Positions 51,467-62,845 of a DNA stretch of 64,000 nt are shown in pieces. Below the pieces are notes generated by a model, which did not search any database, was not told where the DNA came from, and worked only from the letters and a program-made list of their open reading frames with translations. The stretch is from Mastigias papua (lineage: Eukaryota; Cnidaria; Scyphozoa; Rhizostomeae; Mastigiidae). The stretch spans positions 7,850,669 to 7,914,668 of the forward strand of contig OZ025269.1 in the NCBI GenBank assembly GCA_964019165.1. The letters run 5' to 3'. Positions within the stretch are counted from its first letter, which is position 1; the number at the start of each line of letters is the position of its first letter. A program made the position numbers and the translations under genes.

Positions 51467-54319
51467 TCACTTTATGTCCTTATCAGGGAATCGAACAGGA
51501 GGGCGACTTTGACGGCCAGATCGGGTTATTGTGGTATCTTTTTGTTGTTGTTTCTCTGTATCACTTGATGGTGGTGTACTGGAGGGTTTTGGTTTGGGGA
51601 TTTGTGCATGTGTGACTTCATTTGTTGCAGAGTGAAGGTGGTCAAAATTTGGTTGAACTTGAAATGCTTCAGATGTTGGCAGCAAATGTCGTCTATTGCG
51701 CCTTACTACATTGCCCCTTGAATTTAAGACAAGATACGAACGAGGCTGTGGGCATTTTTCAATGATCTTGCCTGTCTCTTTCCATGAGGAATCAGTGTCA
51801 ATTCGCATTCGCACACTCGTTCCGGGTGCAAGTTCAGAAAGATCATTTGCACGTCTGTCATGGTATTTCGTTACCTTGTGGTCTTTGAGGATCGGACGTT
51901 ATGTGTTGGGAATAATGGAAGGCAAAGTTGTGCTTGGATGTCTGTTAAAAAGGTTGAAAGCTGGAGACTTCCCATCATGAGAAGGTGTAGTGTTTAATGC
52001 AAGTAGAGCTAGGTAAACATCTTGACCAGATTCGTGAGCTGTTTTGAGAGTGCGTTTCACAGTTTGAACTTGTCTTTCAACAAGCCCATTACTCTGAGGA
52101 AAATGGGGACTTGATGTGTTATGGTCAAAATCCCATGTCTTTGCAAATTGCTTATATTCATTGGCAATGAACTGTGGACCGTTGTCAGAAAAGAGTGTTT
52201 TTGGTATACCATGACGGCTGAACACTTTCTTGGTGGCTCTTACGACTGCTGAAGCATCAACTGGTTTCTCGAGGGGTACTATCTCAAAATATTTTGAATG
52301 GTAGTCAATAATTAGTAGGTATTCTTTGCCATAAATTGTGAATAGATCACAGGCCACTTTTGTCCATGGTGTGCTAGGAATATCATGAGGTAGCAGGGGT
52401 TCGTGTTTCTGTCGGTTACGATGATTAAGACATTCAGCACATTGTGATACAAGTTCAATGATTTCATGATTGATGCCTGGCCAGAATACAGAATTTCTTG
52501 CACGAAGAATGCATTTTTCTTGACCTTGATGACCTTGATGAATGAAAGATTTTATTTCTGAGCGCATAATGGGTGGAATAATTATGCGTTGGCCTTTAAG
52601 AAGTAAATCATAGTTGTAAACGATATCATCGCGATGTTGGTAGAATGGTGTGAGAGATAGATCTATGTCTGGTTTTGGTGGCCAACCTTTTATGGTGTAT
52701 TCTTTTAGTTTCTGCAAAGTTGTGTCACGTGCAGTTTCCGACTGTAGACGTTGCAACATTGCATCACTAATGGGTAAAGTTTGTATAACTGAGTGAACAT
52801 AATGCATCATTTCGGCCTCATCGATTTCAGAGTTGTTCTCCCCGATTGGAGTGTAAGCACGACTTAGTGTGTCAGCAACTTTCATTGTCCTCCCTGGTGA
52901 GTATTCAAGAACAAAGCTGTACTTCTGCAAACGAAGAAAAAACCTTTGTATACGAGGTGGACATGACGTTATACTTTTGGAAAATATGGTTTTGAGAGGC
53001 TTGTGATCATTCTGAACAATAAATTCCCGTCCATAGAGATACTCATGGAATCTTTCACAACCAAAAACTACTGATAACGTTTCACGTTCGATGGAAGCAT
53101 AATTTTGTTCTGATTTATCCAGAGATCTTGATGCAAAAGCAATTGGGTGCTATTCTCCATCAAGGGATTGCTCTATCATCGCACCTAGACCAATAAGACT
53201 TGAATCAGTGCGAAGTCGTGTGGGCAGGTTTGGATCGTAATACTGAAGAATAGGCACAGTGGTAATTAATGATTGAAGCCGTTGAAATGCATTTTTCTGA
53301 GGTTTCAACATTACAAATTCTACATCTTTTTTCAAGAGTTCTCGAAGTGGTGCAGTTTCATCAGAAAGCCTAGGAATGAACTTCCCTAGGTAATTGACCA
53401 TCCCCATGAAGCGCTGCAACTCGGTTTTGTTGGTGGGGATAGGCATTTTTGTGATAGCCTCAACTTTTCGAGGGTCGGGTTTTACGCCTTCAGCTGATAT
53501 GATGTGACCTAGAAATGTTAGCTCTCTAGCCCCAAAAGTACATTTATCTTTGTTCAGCTTTAGACCACTATCTCTGATTCGTGTAAGTACTTGTTGAACT
53601 CGAGCATCGTGGGTTTCCTTTGTGTCAGCCCAAATTATGACGTCATCTTGTGAGTTCGCTACACCGCTTATACCTTCGATGATTTTGGAAATTTCTAGTT
53701 GAAAGATTTCGCTTACTGAGTGGATTCCGTATGGCATCCTCTTAAACTTGTAGCGTCCGAAAGTGGTGGCAAAAGTGAGCAAGTCAGAGCTTTCATTATC
53801 AACTGGGATTTGCCAGTACCCATCACTAGCATCAAGTTTCGTGAAGAATTGAGCACCGTTCATTTGAGATATAATTTCTTCCGCTGTTGGAAGGCGATAA
53901 TGATGCCTTTTGATAGCTTGATTAAGTGGTCGGGGATCAAGACATACTCGCAATTTCCCATTAGGTTTACTGACAACAACCAGAGCATTGACCCAATCAG
54001 TAGATTTTTCTACTTTCTCAATGATTCCAAGCTTTTCCATTCTGTCCAGCTCTTTCTTTAAGGGGTCTTTTAAAGCATATGGGATTTTACGAGGTGGCAC
54101 AACTACTGGCGTCACACCATCTTTGAGTTCAATATGATAAGCTGTTTTCAAGATTCCAACCTCTCCAAAACAATTGAAATATTCCTTTGGAATTTGATCC
54201 GGGTTAAAAGTCTCACATCGGTTTACTTTAAACACACGCTGGATGAGATTTAGCTTCTCAGAGGTGTTTAGGCCAATAATAGGAGTTGTGTCAGAGCTGA
54301 CAATAAATGAAAAGAACAT
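51467..54319 (-). pseudogene. pol of the young Ty3/gypsy element (RT, RNase H, integrase) with two stops
   Basis: One frame on minus, interrupted at 53150-53152 (TAG) and 51899-51901 (TAA). Segment 54319-53150 is RT: PLNQAIKRHHYRLPTAEEI, FTKLDASDGYWQIPVD and the active site NSQDDVIIWA, where the position usually Tyr in YxDD is Ser. KFIPRLS and the start of RNase H (TDSSLIGLGAMI) follow. The first stop falls in RNase H. Segment 52930-51899 is the end of RNase H plus integrase, with a zinc domain (HQGHQG ... CAECLNH), Asp in ACDLFTIYGKEYLL, Asp in LFSDNGPQF and Glu in SNGLVERQVQT. After the second stop, 51814-51467 is the basic C-terminus ending TRSGRQSRPPVRFPD. The same frame resumes after each stop, so these are point changes rather than indels. 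Confidence 0.9.
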
Positions 54320-55478
54320 AATGTTTCGTACCTTTGTGCAGCAATGGTACTATTGACTTTCCAGCAACGGGTATACTGGTATCATTATAAGCAGAGAGCT
54401 TGACAGAGGTGGTCTTCAACTGGGGACGAGGTTTAAGCTTGTCAAAATACTTCTTTGGCAGTACATTTACCTGTGCACCTGTGTCAATTTTGTAGCATTT
54501 ATTTTTACCAGCAGTTTCCAAGTTAATTGACCATTGACTGGGAGTTGTATCATTAACTGAGTCGATCTTGAGTGGCTTTTCAAAATCAGGAGGAGTTAAA
54601 GAGTCGTGGTCAGTTGCGTTTATTGAGCCTATGTAAAATTCCGTATCGGACGAGGAATCAGAAGATGGACCGAGATTTTCTTCCTCCACTGTTTGAACAC
54701 GTTTTGTGCAACATTTAGCATAATGATTATTACGGTGACATCTATTGCATTTTTGACCATATGCTGGACAACTTCCACGAGCGTGGCTGCCTGCACAAAA
54801 TTTACAACGTTTAATTATCTCTGCGCGCTTACTCTTGAACTGTGTTTTCTCCGGTTCTTTGGAGGGAGCCCTAGCACTATCCTGTTTTGACCTATTCCGC
54901 CTATGATGAGTGATTTTACTAATTGAGCGGTCAGTAAGAGTGGTGAGCTGCTTGGCATGTTCCTTTGTTTGTTCCGCAGCCAGTCCAAGTTCTATGGCTT
55001 TCTTAAGATCCAATGTAGGTTCTCTCAGCATCCGTTCTCTGAGTGCACGGTCAGAAACGCCACAAATAATCATGTCTTTTATAAGTGAGTGACGCAAATT
55101 TTCAAAGGCACATTCAGCTGACAAAGTTCTGAGCTCTGTCACAAAATTGTTGAAAGGTTGTCCTTCAGCTTGGCGATAAGTAAAGAATTTATGTCTATTG
55201 ATAGTGGTGTTGGACCGGGGGTTACAATATGCTTCAAACTGATCGAGAACAGGAGTTAACTTGAGCGAATCACCGGCAGTTGTAAACTCAAAAGTCTCAT
55301 AGATTTCCCTACCACGTTCTCCTATGCAGGTAAGTAGAATAGAGGTCTTAATCTTATCTGATTTCGTGTCAGATTCAGTGGCAACAAGATAGAAGTCGAA
55401 GGCCTTCCGCCATGTTTTCCATGTCGGCCCCACGTTGCCTTCGAAGGACAGAGGTCCGGACGGTTTGAGACGTTCCAT
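54291..55478 (-). CDS. gag-protease of the young Ty3/gypsy element
   Basis: The start is taken as the Met at 55476-55478 (MERLKPSGPLSFEGNVG), a short distance after the primer site; the longer frame running back through the LTR is not used. The capsid part is TWRKAFDFYLVATES and HKFFTYRQAEGQPFNNFV. Tandem zinc knuckles CKFCAGSHARGSC and CNRCHRNNHYAKCC bind RNA. The aspartic protease motif YKIDTGAQVNVLP is in the same frame. The frame ends at 54291, about 28 bp into the pol frame; moving to pol needs a +1 shift near 54300-54312, which could be programmed or a one-base lesion. Confidence 0.85.
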   Translation of the reverse strand: MERLKPSGPLSFEGNVGPTWKTWRKAFDFYLVATESDTKSDKIKTSILLTCIGERGREIYETFEFTTAGDSLKLTPVLDQFEAYCNPRSNTTINRHKFFTYRQAEGQPFNNFVTELRTLSAECAFENLRHSLIKDMIICGVSDRALRERMLREPTLDLKKAIELGLAAEQTKEHAKQLTTLTDRSISKITHHRRNRSKQDSARAPSKEPEKTQFKSKRAEIIKRCKFCAGSHARGSCPAYGQKCNRCHRNNHYAKCCTKRVQTVEEENLGPSSDSSSDTEFYIGSINATDHDSLTPPDFEKPLKIDSVNDTTPSQWSINLETAGKNKCYKIDTGAQVNVLPKKYFDKLKPRPQLKTTSVKLSAYNDTSIPVAGKSIVPLLHKGTKHYVLFIYCQL

Positions 55479-55534
55479 AATAGGATGGTTGAGTAGAAAA
55501 CGGCGAAACTGAATAATTAAGAAGCAACTACCCA

Positions 55535-55544
55535 CCTGACACCA
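55535..55544 (-). promoter_or_regulatory. Primer-binding site, tRNA-Leu type
   Basis: The minus strand reads TGGTGTCAGG immediately after the 5' LTR, complementary to the CCTGACACCA end of many animal leucine tRNAs (from memory). Beyond ten bases the match weakens. Confidence 0.7.
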
Positions 55545-55813
55545 TGTAATATATCTGATTGCAGCAGATAGAGTCGACGAGAAAACGAGTATCAATTGAG
55601 AAAAACGTGAATGTAATAAGATGATCAATGAATGAATCTCGAGTACAAAATAGATAAATAAGGCGAAAGTGAGGTTAATGGAAAATGGCAGATAGTGCAA
55701 GTATTAGGTTCTAGTACAATTAATGTAGAAATACAGAAGTGAGGATCTGATGAGAGCAATGAGAAGAATAGAGAAATATCAGAATATGTATGAATCGGTT
55801 TACACTTATAACA
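55545..55813 (-). repeat. 5' LTR of the young Ty3/gypsy element
   Basis: 269 bp, matched with 51127-51395; followed by the target duplication ACATC. Confidence 0.95.
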
Positions 55814-55818
55814 ACATC

Positions 55819-57034
55819 TGTCTCGTTGTTTAACTTCAATTCCATGAGACCAAACAGTGTAGGCTTGTTAATGCAGTGATCGTGGGAAACACGATATGGT
55901 CTCTGACGATATTGATCAACGCAAAAAGAACCAAAGCTATGCTAAAGCAAATGTAGCCATATGTATAAAGTTACTCATCGAAGTGATTCGAAGTGCGTAA
56001 ACTGTTATTACTATCAGAAAAGAACTAGAAAAATTGAGGACGAATTTCAAAATGTCTCAAAATATCTACGAAGTTCTTCATGATTAGCTTACTTTTGAGG
56101 ACAAGATACTTGATACAATACAGTGTTATTGGGAGTGTCTAGAAACTTTTTCAGAATTCTAAGCTACATGCCAGAATTTGCAGAAAGATGATGGCATCAA
56201 TATCCACGGGAAGTATATGAAAGTATGTTATATCAACGATTGACAAAATCATTCTGACAGGCAAGGAGGAGGAAGCAGCTAGAATTCTTTAGTCAGATGA
56301 AATCCAACTACCACACTCCACCCTTTTCATACAATGCCATGACAATATTACAAATACCTTCATAGAACATGTAAAGCATTAAAGTATATAAAGCTGTTAT
56401 GAAAGTATGACTGATTTCAGGTGTCATTTACATCAGTTTTGATGCTTTATTTTATTTCTTTGACACCTTGTGTTTTGAAATTGTTTGCTACTTGGATAGA
56501 GCTCAACCAAGTAAACGAAAGGTTACCATTTGACTCTTTACGTTGTAGGATTTAAATTGAAAATAAGAAAAATTAATAGGTTTGTTAGTACCTATTCGAA
56601 CAGAAGTAAATAGGGGCTATTACGAATCTCAAACCACGTTACGGACGTACAGTCCATACTTTGAAGCTCCATAAAGACTGAATCGAAAACTGTTTTAAAC
56701 CGAGCTGTTTCCTTACCATCCTCCCTGGCTAGGAGCACTGAAAACGTTAACTTGTTGGTTGGTTGATATAAAACGCAACAGTCAACAGGTGATAAAAGGT
56801 CTATTACGGATGAGATAGATAGAAGACAATATTCAAAGCTTTCGAATCGAAAGAGATACCCTATCAACATCCAGCTTCAAGCACCACAACTCTCTGCTTT
56901 TCCATTAACTTTATTTGTATAGGTAAATTTTTTTATCTTTTTTATCACCTAAGACGAAAGTTTTTCCGCCTAAAATACGTAAATATTCCGTTGCTACTAC
57001 ATAACTTCACTAGAGCACGAGGCAGCGCCAAAAC
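55819..57034. other. No gene confirmed
   Basis: A plus stretch at about 56010-56250 reads in pieces like RKELEKLRTNFKMSQNIYEV and LTFEDKILDTIQCYWECLE, perhaps a decayed BEL/Pao-type gag, but it is too weak to call. The minus frame 56592-56870 has no recognised motif. Confidence 0.35.
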
Positions 57035-57420
57035 TGTTTAAACATACTGAGAATTTTTTTCGTCTAACACTCCTCAGAGTATGAAATGTCAGATGGCAAA
57101 CGAAAGGTGAACGGAAATATATAACCAGCTGGGCGTCTAGTTGACCATTGTTTACTTCAAGAATCCAAGTGAGAGAATGAACTCTTTTTCTTTGCCCAAG
57201 GTTGGGTTTTGAATCTTAATTTAAACTGATTCCGAAACACTTAAATGAAAGGACGATCTTGGTTGCCGAATGATTCGAGAATTATCGTATGTATATGTTT
57301 TGGCGCATTCTGGATTTGCAGTAAGATGTTGTCCTATGGCCGTATCACAATTCATTTTAGGAGTAGCGTTTTTGCACATACGAGGTTGCTGTTCTATTAC
57401 TGCGTTGCTTTTCTTCCTGA
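57035..57420 (-). mobile_element. Hammerhead-bearing dispersed repeat, copy 4
   Basis: Same orientation as copy 1, with shared blocks AACACTTAAATGAAAGGACG, TATGTTTTGGCGCATTCTGG, GATGTTGTCCTATGGCCG and TTTTGCACATACGAGG. Compared with copy 1 it lacks about 60 bp in the CAATTGGCC-rich middle. The ribozyme motif lies at 57043-57083. No ORF. Confidence 0.7.
57043..57083 (-). ncRNA. Type I hammerhead ribozyme motif, intact core
   Basis: On minus: CATACT, CTGAGGA (CUGANGA with N=G), GTGTTAGAC (2-bp helix II), GAAA, a loop ending CTC (NUH cleavage triplet), then AGTATG, pairing perfectly with CATACT. Compensation-free differences from copy 2 lie only in loops and at the free N position, as expected for a functional RNA or a recent copy of one. 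Confidence 0.78.
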
Positions 57421-60224
57421 TTCTCGTTTAGATAGAATAAATCTATATGTTCCCGTGAGTTTCATCTATACATTGGGAAACTCAAAGCTTCGAAGTTTCG
57501 GTCTAATACTATCGCATATTCAATGTTTGTGATTAAATAATTTACACGAAGGTTCAAGTGTAGTTTGGATCATTCCATTTGAATGTTCAACGGAATTCTT
57601 GAATTTATTAATCCATAATCTCAGGTTTTGCTAATTTTTGAGAAAATGTTAACTATCATGATATGTAAAGGTCCTGAAAATGTCAGCTTGCAGGCACGCC
57701 GGAGCCGGGGGGTGCTAGGCGGTGCTAGTGGGGTGGGCTGAGGCATTCGATCCCAATAGAAAGCAGATCTCCTTTTTCCGTGTTTAGGTTCACTCACCTT
57801 CAAACAGTATTGGTAAGGGAGTCGTGAGGGCCTATTGGAGTTAAATAGTCCAAGGTTTTTCAAAACATGGTGCTATAGACTTGTCCAAAAGTCTCATTTT
57901 CATGTAAAGCCAGGGAAGGGTTCTGTGTTCTTGGCCACCTAGCGCTTAGCGTATCTCATTGCTCTGAAAACATATGTCTCTATCATTTTACCTGATCTGG
58001 CAACAATCGTTATAGAGTTGTAAAGAGGTCTATTCAATTTTGTCACAAATACTTCAATGTTTTTATCTGCTCTTTTCTACCTAGACAGGATGCATATCTA
58101 TATTCAAACATGGCCTTTTCCTTTTGAATTATAGGGTGTGGCTTGCAAAAATTTTCAGGGGCTCTGCCCCTGATCTCGTACTGCCTCCCCGCTATATCGC
58201 GTTCCCGTGAAATGTTCCTAGTATCTCGGGTTTGTGCTTCCCCATAGTTCACTCATATTCAAAATTTGCTATCAGATATGCTATCAGAGCTCATTCTGAA
58301 GCTCTCTTATAATTCCTTCAAAATAATGTGAATTAATTACCATGCAGAAGGCTGATAGTTTGTAGCTTCTAAGACAACGACCTTGGTTGTGAATAGTCAA
58401 CATTGTCAGTAGTTCAAGGCACGGCTATGTCTTCCATGCATCAGTTTCCAGAATGTTCAGAATTGGTACCTGACACCTATCATCCTTTATTGGCCATGTA
58501 AATCATCCAGATGGTAGATGAGGGTGCATAACTGTGACCTGTGTACATTTTCATTTGTCTTGCCTAATTCTGTGATTATGCCAACCCATCAGCACAAATC
58601 ATAGCTGCACACCACAAAATCGCCAGTCATTTCATTGCTGATAATCTAAGTTGTTAAACGTAAGTCTTAGTCAACGGTTTCCCAACCTGAATCACATTTT
58701 GCACCAATATCTCAGTTCGAGATTGAAGCAGACTGATGAATTCCCCTCATTCCATAGATTCCATAGATAAGTCCAAGCTGATGTTGAAGCTGCTGTTTTA
58801 ATATCACAATTTCTTCCTTCGATAAGTATTTGGTATGAATTCCCTAAGACGTATATAGATGAATCCTATCCCGTCGCATGGCGACTTGCCATGAGTAGTA
58901 GTAAAGAATTTCCACTGGCAGTCAATGCGAAAATATTCCCAATTGTGGCAGGATTTATGATATTCTTGCAGTTGTTGTATTGTCCTACACAACTATCGCA
59001 GTAGTATTGGATTGTGTTGATTCTAATGGATAATACTTGCTTTACATGCTTGACTGTTCCTTGAATGACTGTGTAAAGGACTGGGAAGAATCAGACTGAA
59101 TTCGTCACACAAGAACTCGATTTTCATTAGATCTTAGGTATGTAATTGCTGGGTGAATAATACGCTGCATCTGGTTCCAGCAACAGGCTTGTGCTTCGTC
59201 TTGAACTACAAATATGAAGTTCTCTGTGAAAGCCACTCAGATGATTATGTCATCTTGTTTTAAGCTTCCTAAAAGTTTTTATGTACAAAGCTTGTGACTT
59301 GGAGATGCATGAGTAAGCTGTTATATTATTATTTCTTGGTATTTTGTTATATTATTATCTAATTTCATGTTACAGCATCCCATAGGAGCTTAGTACTTTG
59401 ATGTGAAGAACAACCACATGCACTATGTCTACGCTTAGTTCCAACTAGAACACACAAGTTGGCCTTTGATTGGCAGATTCTGAGATACTAATAGGTACTG
59501 CATAAGGTTCCGGTCAAAAGACCAACATTTTATCCAACATCATGTTTGTTAAAATGTTGGGTCATTTGACCACCATGTTGGGTCACCCAAAATCTTCACT
59601 TTCGATGTTGAGTAAAATTTGAGAGTGTTTAAAATTGTTGGCTGAGGACGCCCAACAAATCCTTTGTTTCTGTGATGCTGGGTAAGCTGCTGGATCGTTT
59701 GACCACTTCATCCAAGATTGCTGGCTAGACACATGCGCAGAAGAATTGCTTAGGCCGACCGAAAGTTCGGTCTGTTGTTGTCTATGGAAAAGAAGATGAT
59801 GGGAAAGGGAGCTTGTAGTTTCGAAGAGTAACGCTCCTGCTTCAAGGAAGCGGGATATCCAGATCGTAGCAAGAACAATTATGCTGAACAGGCAGCTAGC
59901 ACGCCATTATTGTTGATGGGTGATAGATCTTTCATCAGTGACAAAGAAACGAGTGAAGAGGGCGAGACAGATGACGACGTCAGTGAATGGGAATATCGAA
60001 AGCTCTCAAAGTAATGAGAAAGCTACTTTGTAAAGCCATGGAAGCATCAAAGTAAAGAAAAAAGAGAAAAAACGGCGATGAACACAATGCATCCAGGAAT
60101 CAAGTAAAAGTCTCATCGACACCATCAAGCAGGCAGACGTCTGGGGAAACACGGACATGGAGAAATGTTGAATAAAAAAACGAAAAAAAAACAAAATATT
60201 AAAGCCAACTTTCCTTGAATGTTT
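57421..60224. other. No gene confirmed
   Basis: Repeated TGTTGGGTCA-like words at 59555-59700 look like an old short repeat. At about 59925-60010 a plus frame reads FISDKETSEEGETDDDVSEW, an acidic fragment resembling the end of repetitive-element proteins but too short to assign. The rest shows nothing. Confidence 0.35.
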
Positions 60225-62163
60225 TCAATTATGAGCTTTAAGTTTGGCTTTAAATGACTGGATGGAAGGAGCTATCTTGATATCAGAATGGAGTTTGTTC
60301 CATGTATCAACTCCACGGAAAGCAAACGAGTTTTGACCATCTGCTGTTCTCATTCGAGGTATGACTAGATCGCATTTCGTATTTCGTAAGAGCCGATTGT
60401 GAACATCAGATAATCGGGAGAAGATCTGATAAAGGTTGTCGGGAGCAAGTCCATTAAAGGATTTATATACCATGGTAGATGTTTCCCTATGGACAAGCAT
60501 ATCAACTGAGAGCCATCCTAATCTTTGCAACAATGGAGCAGCCGATGAATCAAAAGGGCTACCCGTGACAATTCTTGCAGCTCTGTTCTGCAATTTTTGC
60601 AAGGTATTCATTTTAGTATTGCCACAGCATCCCCATACTGAGCAACAATAGATGAGGTGGGGCTCGACGATACTTAAATACATGTTCCTTAACGTCTCTT
60701 CCTGTACAAATTTTGTGGCACATTTCAAAAGCCCCAGGGCTCGTGAGATTTTCTTTTGAAGGAACTTTACCTGGCTTTCCCATTTCAAATTTTTGTCAAT
60801 CATGACACCAAGATATTTAGTTTCATGCACAAGTTTGACGTCGTTCCCATTAACTTGGAAGCAAGGGGTGGTTTCTGATGTTTTGTTTATCTGCCCCAGC
60901 TTTTGGGCTGAACGAATTATCATGGCCTGCGTTTTGACGATAGTCAAGGAGAGCTTATTGCCCTGCAACCATTTCTCGAGGCAGGCAAGTTCTGCATTGA
61001 CAACGACGTCAATTTCTTCGATTTTATCCGAAGAGTAGGAGATCGCTGTATCGTCAGCGTACATAGTAGCATGAGCCTTTCTTAAGGCGAAAGGAAGATC
61101 ATTTATATCATTTGAAGAACTTCTATAAAAAATGAAATGAATGTACAATTCTCATAAAAGATTTAAAAAGATTAATGCTTGAGGTTTATAAATGTTTGAA
61201 AAATGAAAACCCATCTTTTCTGTGGAACATGTTCCAGGAAAAGAGTATTCAATATAATTTACGATCGAGAAACCTGCTCAGGTTGCCTCAAACTAACACT
61301 ATTAAATATGGAAATGACAGTATAGTGTTTCGAGGCAGCATCTTATGGAATTAACTTCGAAATGAAATTAAAGCCAAACCTCCCTCTGCTCTTTTTTAAG
61401 AAACGTATAAAAAATTGGAGTGGAGTGGACTGCAATTGTAAAATTTTATAAATAGTGAAGCTATTATATACATCGTGTACATTTTTTTTTTAAATATATT
61501 TTAGAGTATGTAAATAGTTAGTCTTAATTAATTTCTTTAAAAGCTATGTAAAAACACCAACTTTAAATAATTTCATATTTTATTATCATATTATCGTTAT
61601 ATAAAGCAAAAATAAGAGAGGTCCCAGGCAAGGTCCTTGTTGTACCCCAATATCAATTTCTGCTGTATCAGATGTGACACCGTTGACTTTACAGCACTGC
61701 CTGCGATTGTGAAGATAAGAGCTGTACCATAAGTGTTCGAGACCATCAATCCCCTAGTGGTGCATTTTATCAAGGGAATGTTATGGTCTACTGTGTCAAA
61801 TGCTTTCTTTAAATCGATGAAAATCATTGCAGTATATTTATCCCGGTCTCTATTGAAGTACCAATCATTGGTACATTTAAGCAAGCTGGAAACAGCCGAA
61901 TGCAAATGTCGAAAGCCTTACTGATCTGAGGACAGATGTTTGTTAGAAATGAGGTACTTGTAAAGTTGATCATATATGAGCTTCTCAAACAACCTGGAGA
62001 CAACCGGTAAGACCGATATTGGCCTATAATTCGAACGATCATCAGCATTGCCACTTTTAAAGATAGGAGCTACACGTGCTTCCTTCCAACTGTCCGGAAA
62101 CATCCCAGTCTCCATGGAAAGATTATAAATCCTACATAGAGAACTAGAGATGACCGTTTTTAG
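60225..62163 (-). mobile_element. CR1/Jockey-type LINE, RT domain, interrupted by another LINE tail
   Basis: On minus from 62163: SSSLCRIYNLSMETGMFPDS, WKEARVAPIFKSGNADD, RSNYRPISVLPVVSRLFEKL, then TAMIFIDLKKAFDTVDH (the first RT Asp box), a short frame change, and CLGPLLF near 61620. After a 488-bp insertion it continues at 61102 with NDLPFALRKAHATMYADDTA (active site YADD), ETKYLGVMIDKNLKWE, LQKLQNRAARIVTGSPF, RLGWLSVDML, and stops at 60225. Removing the insertion restores the usual YINDLP box spacing. 5'-truncated; the fingers have at least one frameshift, the C-terminal 300 residues are open. Confidence 0.88.
61109..61596 (+). mobile_element. 5'-truncated LINE tail inserted in the CR1-type LINE, 6-bp target duplication
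   Basis: 488 bp flanked by TTATAT (61103-61108 and 61597-61602). On plus it encodes the last part of an RT protein: LMLEVYKCLKNENPSFLWN, FQEKSIQYNLRSRNLLRLPQ, TIKYGNDSIVFRGSILWN, then a stop and EIKAKPPSALF. A long AT-rich 3' UTR follows. This is the usual end of a Jockey/CR1-type ORF2 from a different family than its host element. Confidence 0.8.
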
Positions 62164-62845
62164 CCCACATTATCATTTGAGGGGCGTAAGGGATAAAGCC
62201 CTGTTGGAAATCGGAGACGAACTTGCTGCATCTGGAAGTGATATTAAAGCAAATATTATGACTTTAAGAGCCCAGCTTGGTGGAGAAATTGGAAAGGTGG
62301 CCAGAAAACATCAGACCAAGGCACTGATGAAATATACAGACCGAATTTGGTATTTTGTGGGGCAGTTGCAGTTTCTTCGCCCATTTATGCAGCCTCACAA
62401 GAGCAGGGACAATATGAAATCTTGTTTACATTCCCTTTCTAAAGCAGCAGAAAATAGCATTGAGTTGGAAGATGTGACATCTGTAACTATAAAGGATAAC
62501 TCTGTCCCAAGAGAATGCAAAGAGAACAGTGAAAGTATGGAAGTCAGAAATCAAGAGTTATTGGAGACATGCATTAATGTTCTCAAAGAACAAGTTCCAA
62601 AACCAGTAGAGCAGTGTCATTTCTCGTTGTATGTGGCAGAAAAACTGCAGAAATTTGACAGGAGAACAAGAATGATTGCCGAGAAGCGCATTACTGATAA
62701 CCTGTTTGACTTGGAAGTTAATGTTGCGTCCAACCAGATTCTTTCACCAAATATCAATGCAATGAACAATGAGTTTAGTGGAGATATTACTGGCAATGGA
62801 CAGTACAGTTACATGACAATGTTGCAGCAGCAACTTAACTATTGA
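62164..62845 (+). pseudogene. Harbinger Myb/SANT-like protein, 5'-truncated
   Basis: The frame is open from the junction to a stop at 62843-62845. RDKALLEIGDELAASGSDIK and MTLRAQLGGEIGKVAR match the second half of the trihelix domain at 13599-14402. VGQLQFLRPFMQ and the C-terminal FSLYVAEKLQKFDRRTRMI / AEKRITDNLFDLEVN match its conserved end almost residue for residue. The last residues SYMTMLQ also match (FLTMLQ). The first about 40 residues, with the WTHEE helix, are gone. Confidence 0.85.

Larger units (their letters stand above)
51127..55813 (-). mobile_element. Young Ty3/gypsy LTR retrotransposon with identical-looking LTRs
   Basis: 4687 bp. Two 269-bp direct repeats, 51127-51395 and 55545-55813, with no difference that I could find by eye, bounded by the 5-bp target duplication ACATC (51122-51126 and 55814-55818). 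A primer-binding site adjoins the 5' LTR and a 12-base polypurine tract adjoins the 3' LTR. gag-pol is on minus in the order gag, protease, RT, RNase H, integrase. The tandem zinc knuckles suggest the Mag group, as for the older element, but the primer tRNA differs (leucine type). Despite the young LTRs, pol carries two in-frame stops and gag-pol is split by a frame change. Confidence 0.95.

Noticed and set aside
55479..55700. N-terminal extension of gag reading back into the LTR
   Set aside because: It would start inside the LTR and cross the primer-binding site; the Met at 55478 gives a normal gag start.
56010..56250. Possible BEL/Pao gag remnant
   Set aside because: Only two short frame-broken segments look alike; evidence too thin to name an element.
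57621..57863. 80-codon minus frame with Pro/Arg-rich segment
   Set aside because: Composition reflects a GC-rich patch; no homologous pattern recognised.
59925..60010. Acidic frame FISDKETSEEGETDDDV as a possible gene end
   Set aside because: Short, low-complexity and unsupported by neighbours.
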